From NCBI GenBank assembly GCA_034433615.1, contig DAOUAJ010000310.1, forward strand, positions 1-7,295: DNA of 7,295 nt. The letters run 5' to 3'. The position numbers were made by a program, and so were the translations under genes. This document shows, piece by piece, positions 6,601-7,295 of this stretch. This DNA is from DAOUAJ01 sp034433615. GTDB lineage: Bacteria > Chloroflexota > Anaerolineae > DUEN01. Position 1 is the stretch's first letter; each line of letters opens with the position of its first letter. The notes under the pieces are model-generated. The model did no database searches, was not told the DNA's origin, and saw nothing but the letters and a program-made list of their open reading frames with translations.

Positions 6601-7295
6601 GGTGGTCATCACTACCTCAACCGCGGGGCGGCCGGTCTGCGGGTGGATCCCTACCGGGATGCCCCGTCCGTTATCTTGCACCATGACTGTGCCGTCTTTG
6701 TGGATGGCTACTTCAATCCAGTCGCAGGCCCCGGCCAAAGCTTCGTCTATTGAATTGTGACAGACGAGAGGCCCCCACCCGGCCACAAAATTCTCGCCCT
6801 CCGACACCGAAACGTCGTACACCCACTCGTGGGAATAGCCCTCCACACGCTCGATCCGTGTCACTTTCAAGAGGCCCAGGTCGCCGTTGAGAAAATCGGC
6901 ACCTTGGCCTTGTAACGTCAGTTGACCCTGCTGCATCAAACGGTTAATTTTGGGCCGCGAAAGACCCTTTTGGCCTCGCCGGCGCGCGGAGAGAGCCATC
7001 GAGTCGGAACAGGTTTCGACAATCGCATCATAGGGAACGTGGTGCAGATAAGAGCCCCCGTCGTTCCAGTAGAAATCTGTCCGCCAAGCGTCCGATTGAC
7101 GTGTAAAGAGAAATTCACGCTCCCGACCCTTGTAGTCGAGCGTTACCGGGTGTGCTTGGGCTGCATTCCGAGCTATGAATCCCGCCGACCACGTCTTACC
7201 CAGCGAAGCCAGTAAGTACTGAAGCCCAGACGCCAATTCCCTGCTTGCAGTACTGAAAGCGTATTTCGTCCGATCGGAACCGTCTGGGGCAGTAT
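3682..7295 (-). CDS. gyrB: DNA gyrase subunit B precursor, interrupted by two inteins (5' end outside window)
   Basis: Gyrase B hydrolyses ATP to drive negative supercoiling with GyrA. The frame is open to the right edge (first whole codon at 7293) and ends in TAG at 3684-3682. About 588 residues of GyrB proper are present, split into 6753-5599 and 4293-3685; roughly the first 45-50 residues lie outside. Seen in order: SIDEALAG (from 6753, second half of the GHKL ATPase motif), QDNGRGIP (Asp codon at 6675), GLHGVGAS (6552-6529, ATP lid), QTKSKLG (5886-5866, transducer Lys loop), EGDSAGG (5619-5599, TOPRIM catalytic Glu), MCDADVDG (metal-binding Asp residues 4095-4081), YKGLGEMNP and the C-terminal VPPRKRFIQ. 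QTKSKLG and GLGEMNPEQLWETTM point to GyrB rather than ParE. The protein lacks the long TOPRIM insertion seen in proteobacterial GyrB. It is functional only after both inteins splice out. It is probably the first gene of the cluster in this window. Confidence 0.95.
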   Translation of the reverse strand, partial: TAPDGSDRTKYAFSTASRELASGLQYLLASLGKTWSAGFIARNAAQAHPVTLDYKGREREFLFTRQSDAWRTDFYWNDGGSYLHHVPYDAIVETCSDSMALSARRRGQKGLSRPKINRLMQQGQLTLQGQGADFLNGDLGLLKVTRIERVEGYSHEWVYDVSVSEGENFVAGWGPLVCHNSIDEALAGACDWIEVAIHKDGTVMVQDNGRGIPVGIHPQTGRPAVEVVMTTLHAGGKFGGGGYKVASGLHGVGASAVNALSEWLEVEVRQKGHIWRQRYERGRPVTDLEIVGDVPESETGTKTTFLADTTIFKGGLEYKFDTLMQRFREMAFLTRGLTIVFRDEREDREMSFYFEGGIRSFVRYLNKNRTVLHEPFYVEKQVNGTEVEVALQYTDGYAESFYAFANNVNTVDGGTHVTGLRAALTRCLNDYARKNGVLKENEPNFTGEDTREGLTGILSVKLQDPQFESQTKSKLGNAEIKSQVESVMYEAFSAWLEQNPREAKAIVEKCRTSARAREAARQARDLVIRKSALESMTLPGKLADCSERDPAKCELYIVEGDSAGGCFAGDTLIALADGRALSFRDIVAEQAMGKEHFCYTIRQDGQIGLERIVNARRTKANAEVVRVTLDNGESIVCTPDHLFMTRDGAYKPAAELTPDDSLMPLYRRLSDKSEPGITIDGYEMVWDPRSECWLFTHLLADWYNRWHGVYTEVDGNHCHHIDFNKHNNNPTNIRRLSSEEHLALHREHVRQTLLRPEVLQKCRDLHRNDEFRAMMSERMRQPETRQIMSQQAKAQWEDEGHKAYMVERWREFYNSNEDYRQRNSAQLDQAQREYWSHEENRRAQAERVRAYFADHPEVRAEFSRIAKTQWQDEELLAWRREQTRKQWTAEFRARRKAALHQTYYRKTVAALKQFEMEHGKLDLEAYRQYRLATRDKSLLRFEAFCQRYFDGDETRALEAVANYNHRVISVERLPEQIDVYDLEVPGTHNFALASGVFVHNSAKQGRDRRFQAVLPLRGKILNVEKARLDKALANKEIQALITAIGCGIGEQFDLRNLRYGRIIAMCDADVDGAHIRTLLLTFFFRYMQPLIENGHLYIAQPPLYRIQAGKEHFYVYTDEEKDALLKRLDSKNVTVQRYKGLGEMNPEQLWETTMNPENRTILQVTVEDAAEADRTFDMLMGSAVPPRKRFIQTHARRVRNLDV
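4582..4956 (-). repeat. Array of about seven 17-residue protein repeats inside intein 2
   Basis: Downstream of the HNH core an aromatic anchor followed by a polar or acidic turn recurs: QWEDEG, EFYNSNED, EYWSHEEN, AYFADHPE, QWQDEEL, QWTAEFR and TYYRK. Counting anchor to anchor the spacing is 17, 22, 17, 18, 17 and 17 residues. Between anchors lie charged, Arg/Gln/Glu-rich helices with R-x-x-x pattern. The repeats are diverged at DNA level. Short helical repeats are known next to nuclease domains in homing endonucleases (intein-encoded nuclease repeats, NUMOD-type motifs) and are thought to contact DNA; assignment to a named family needs a profile search. Confidence 0.7.
5047..5148 (-). other. 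HNH homing endonuclease core inside intein 2
   Basis: The segment reads NHCHHIDFNKHNNNPTNIRR, then LSSEEHLALHREH. This is the classic HNH pattern: His-His pair (HHID), NN followed by P-T-N-I, and the closing H-x3-H (EHLALH). Metal-binding and catalytic residues are all in place, so the endonuclease looks intact and homing-competent. It is upstream of the repeat array, which may provide DNA recognition. Confidence 0.85.
6754..7295 (-). mobile_element. GyrB intein 1, C-terminal part, LAGLIDADG-type (5' part outside window)
   Basis: The 180 residues upstream of SIDEALAG do not belong to GyrB. They begin at the window edge and include STASRELASGLQYLL (from 7254), typical of the second half of DOD/LAGLIDADG intein endonucleases. 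They end with the splicing blocks VYDVSVSEGENFVAGWG (block F, from 6822) and LVCHN (block G). Asn is at 6756-6754 and Ser +1 is the first residue of SIDEA. The insertion point is therefore, by inference, VVDN|SIDEA of the ATPase domain, directly after the conserved Asn that coordinates Mg-ATP; the N-terminal splice junction is not visible. The TTG at 7236 that an ORF finder would pick is an internal Leu codon, not a start. Confidence 0.88.

Noticed and set aside
6046..6753. 235-residue plus-strand open frame opposite gyrB
   Set aside because: It is antisense to conserved GyrB ATPase and transducer sequence; no family resemblance and no ribosome binding site seen.
7234..7236. gyrB frame starting at the TTG at 7236
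   Set aside because: The frame is open upstream to the window edge and this codon falls within the LAGLIDADG-type intein sequence, so it is an internal Leu.

Overview
The window looks like a GC-rich bacterial chromosome segment, most likely from Chloroflexota (Anaerolineae or a relative). This assignment is inference. It rests on the Thr/Pro-alternating low-complexity segment followed by a YLPLILR-type C-terminal tail (positions 2-343), a pattern I associate with secreted proteins of that phylum, and on the overall high GC. No rRNA or other taxonomic marker besides GyrB is present.

Layout. The plus strand carries only the 3' end of one gene (2-343), a secreted or surface-type Thr/Pro-rich protein. 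Everything else is on the minus strand and reads from the right edge to the left in a tightly packed cluster. The order is gyrB (DNA gyrase B, 5' end outside the window, 7295-3682), an SGNH/GDSL hydrolase (3679-2837), pcm (protein-L-isoaspartate methyltransferase, 2814-2149), rfbD/rmlD (dTDP-4-dehydrorhamnose reductase, 2165-1278) and a GT2 glycosyltransferase (1285-332). Gaps are 2 and 22 bp, and the last two junctions overlap by 17 and 8 bp, so one transcript with translational coupling is likely. The last gene runs into the convergent plus-strand gene, and their 3' ends overlap by 12 bp. No RNA gene, CRISPR array, IS element or stretch of over 300 bases without a gene was seen.

The outstanding feature is gyrB. 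It is one open reading frame interrupted by two inteins. Intein 1, of which only the C-terminal 180 residues are in the window (7293-6754), ends just before the SIDEA motif of the GHKL ATPase domain. It carries a LAGLIDADG-type (DOD) endonuclease remnant sequence. Intein 2 is complete (5598-4294, 435 aa) and sits inside the TOPRIM signature EGDSAGG|SAKQG. It carries an HNH-type endonuclease domain followed by an unusual array of about seven 17-residue helical repeats. Both inteins must be removed to give active gyrase, one being placed in the ATPase site and the other in the DNA-cleavage site.

The downstream genes suggest rhamnose supply (RfbD) and glycan assembly (GT2), with Pcm and the SGNH hydrolase as protein-repair and esterase-type functions. 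Their grouping with gyrB appears to be chromosomal packing rather than a single pathway.
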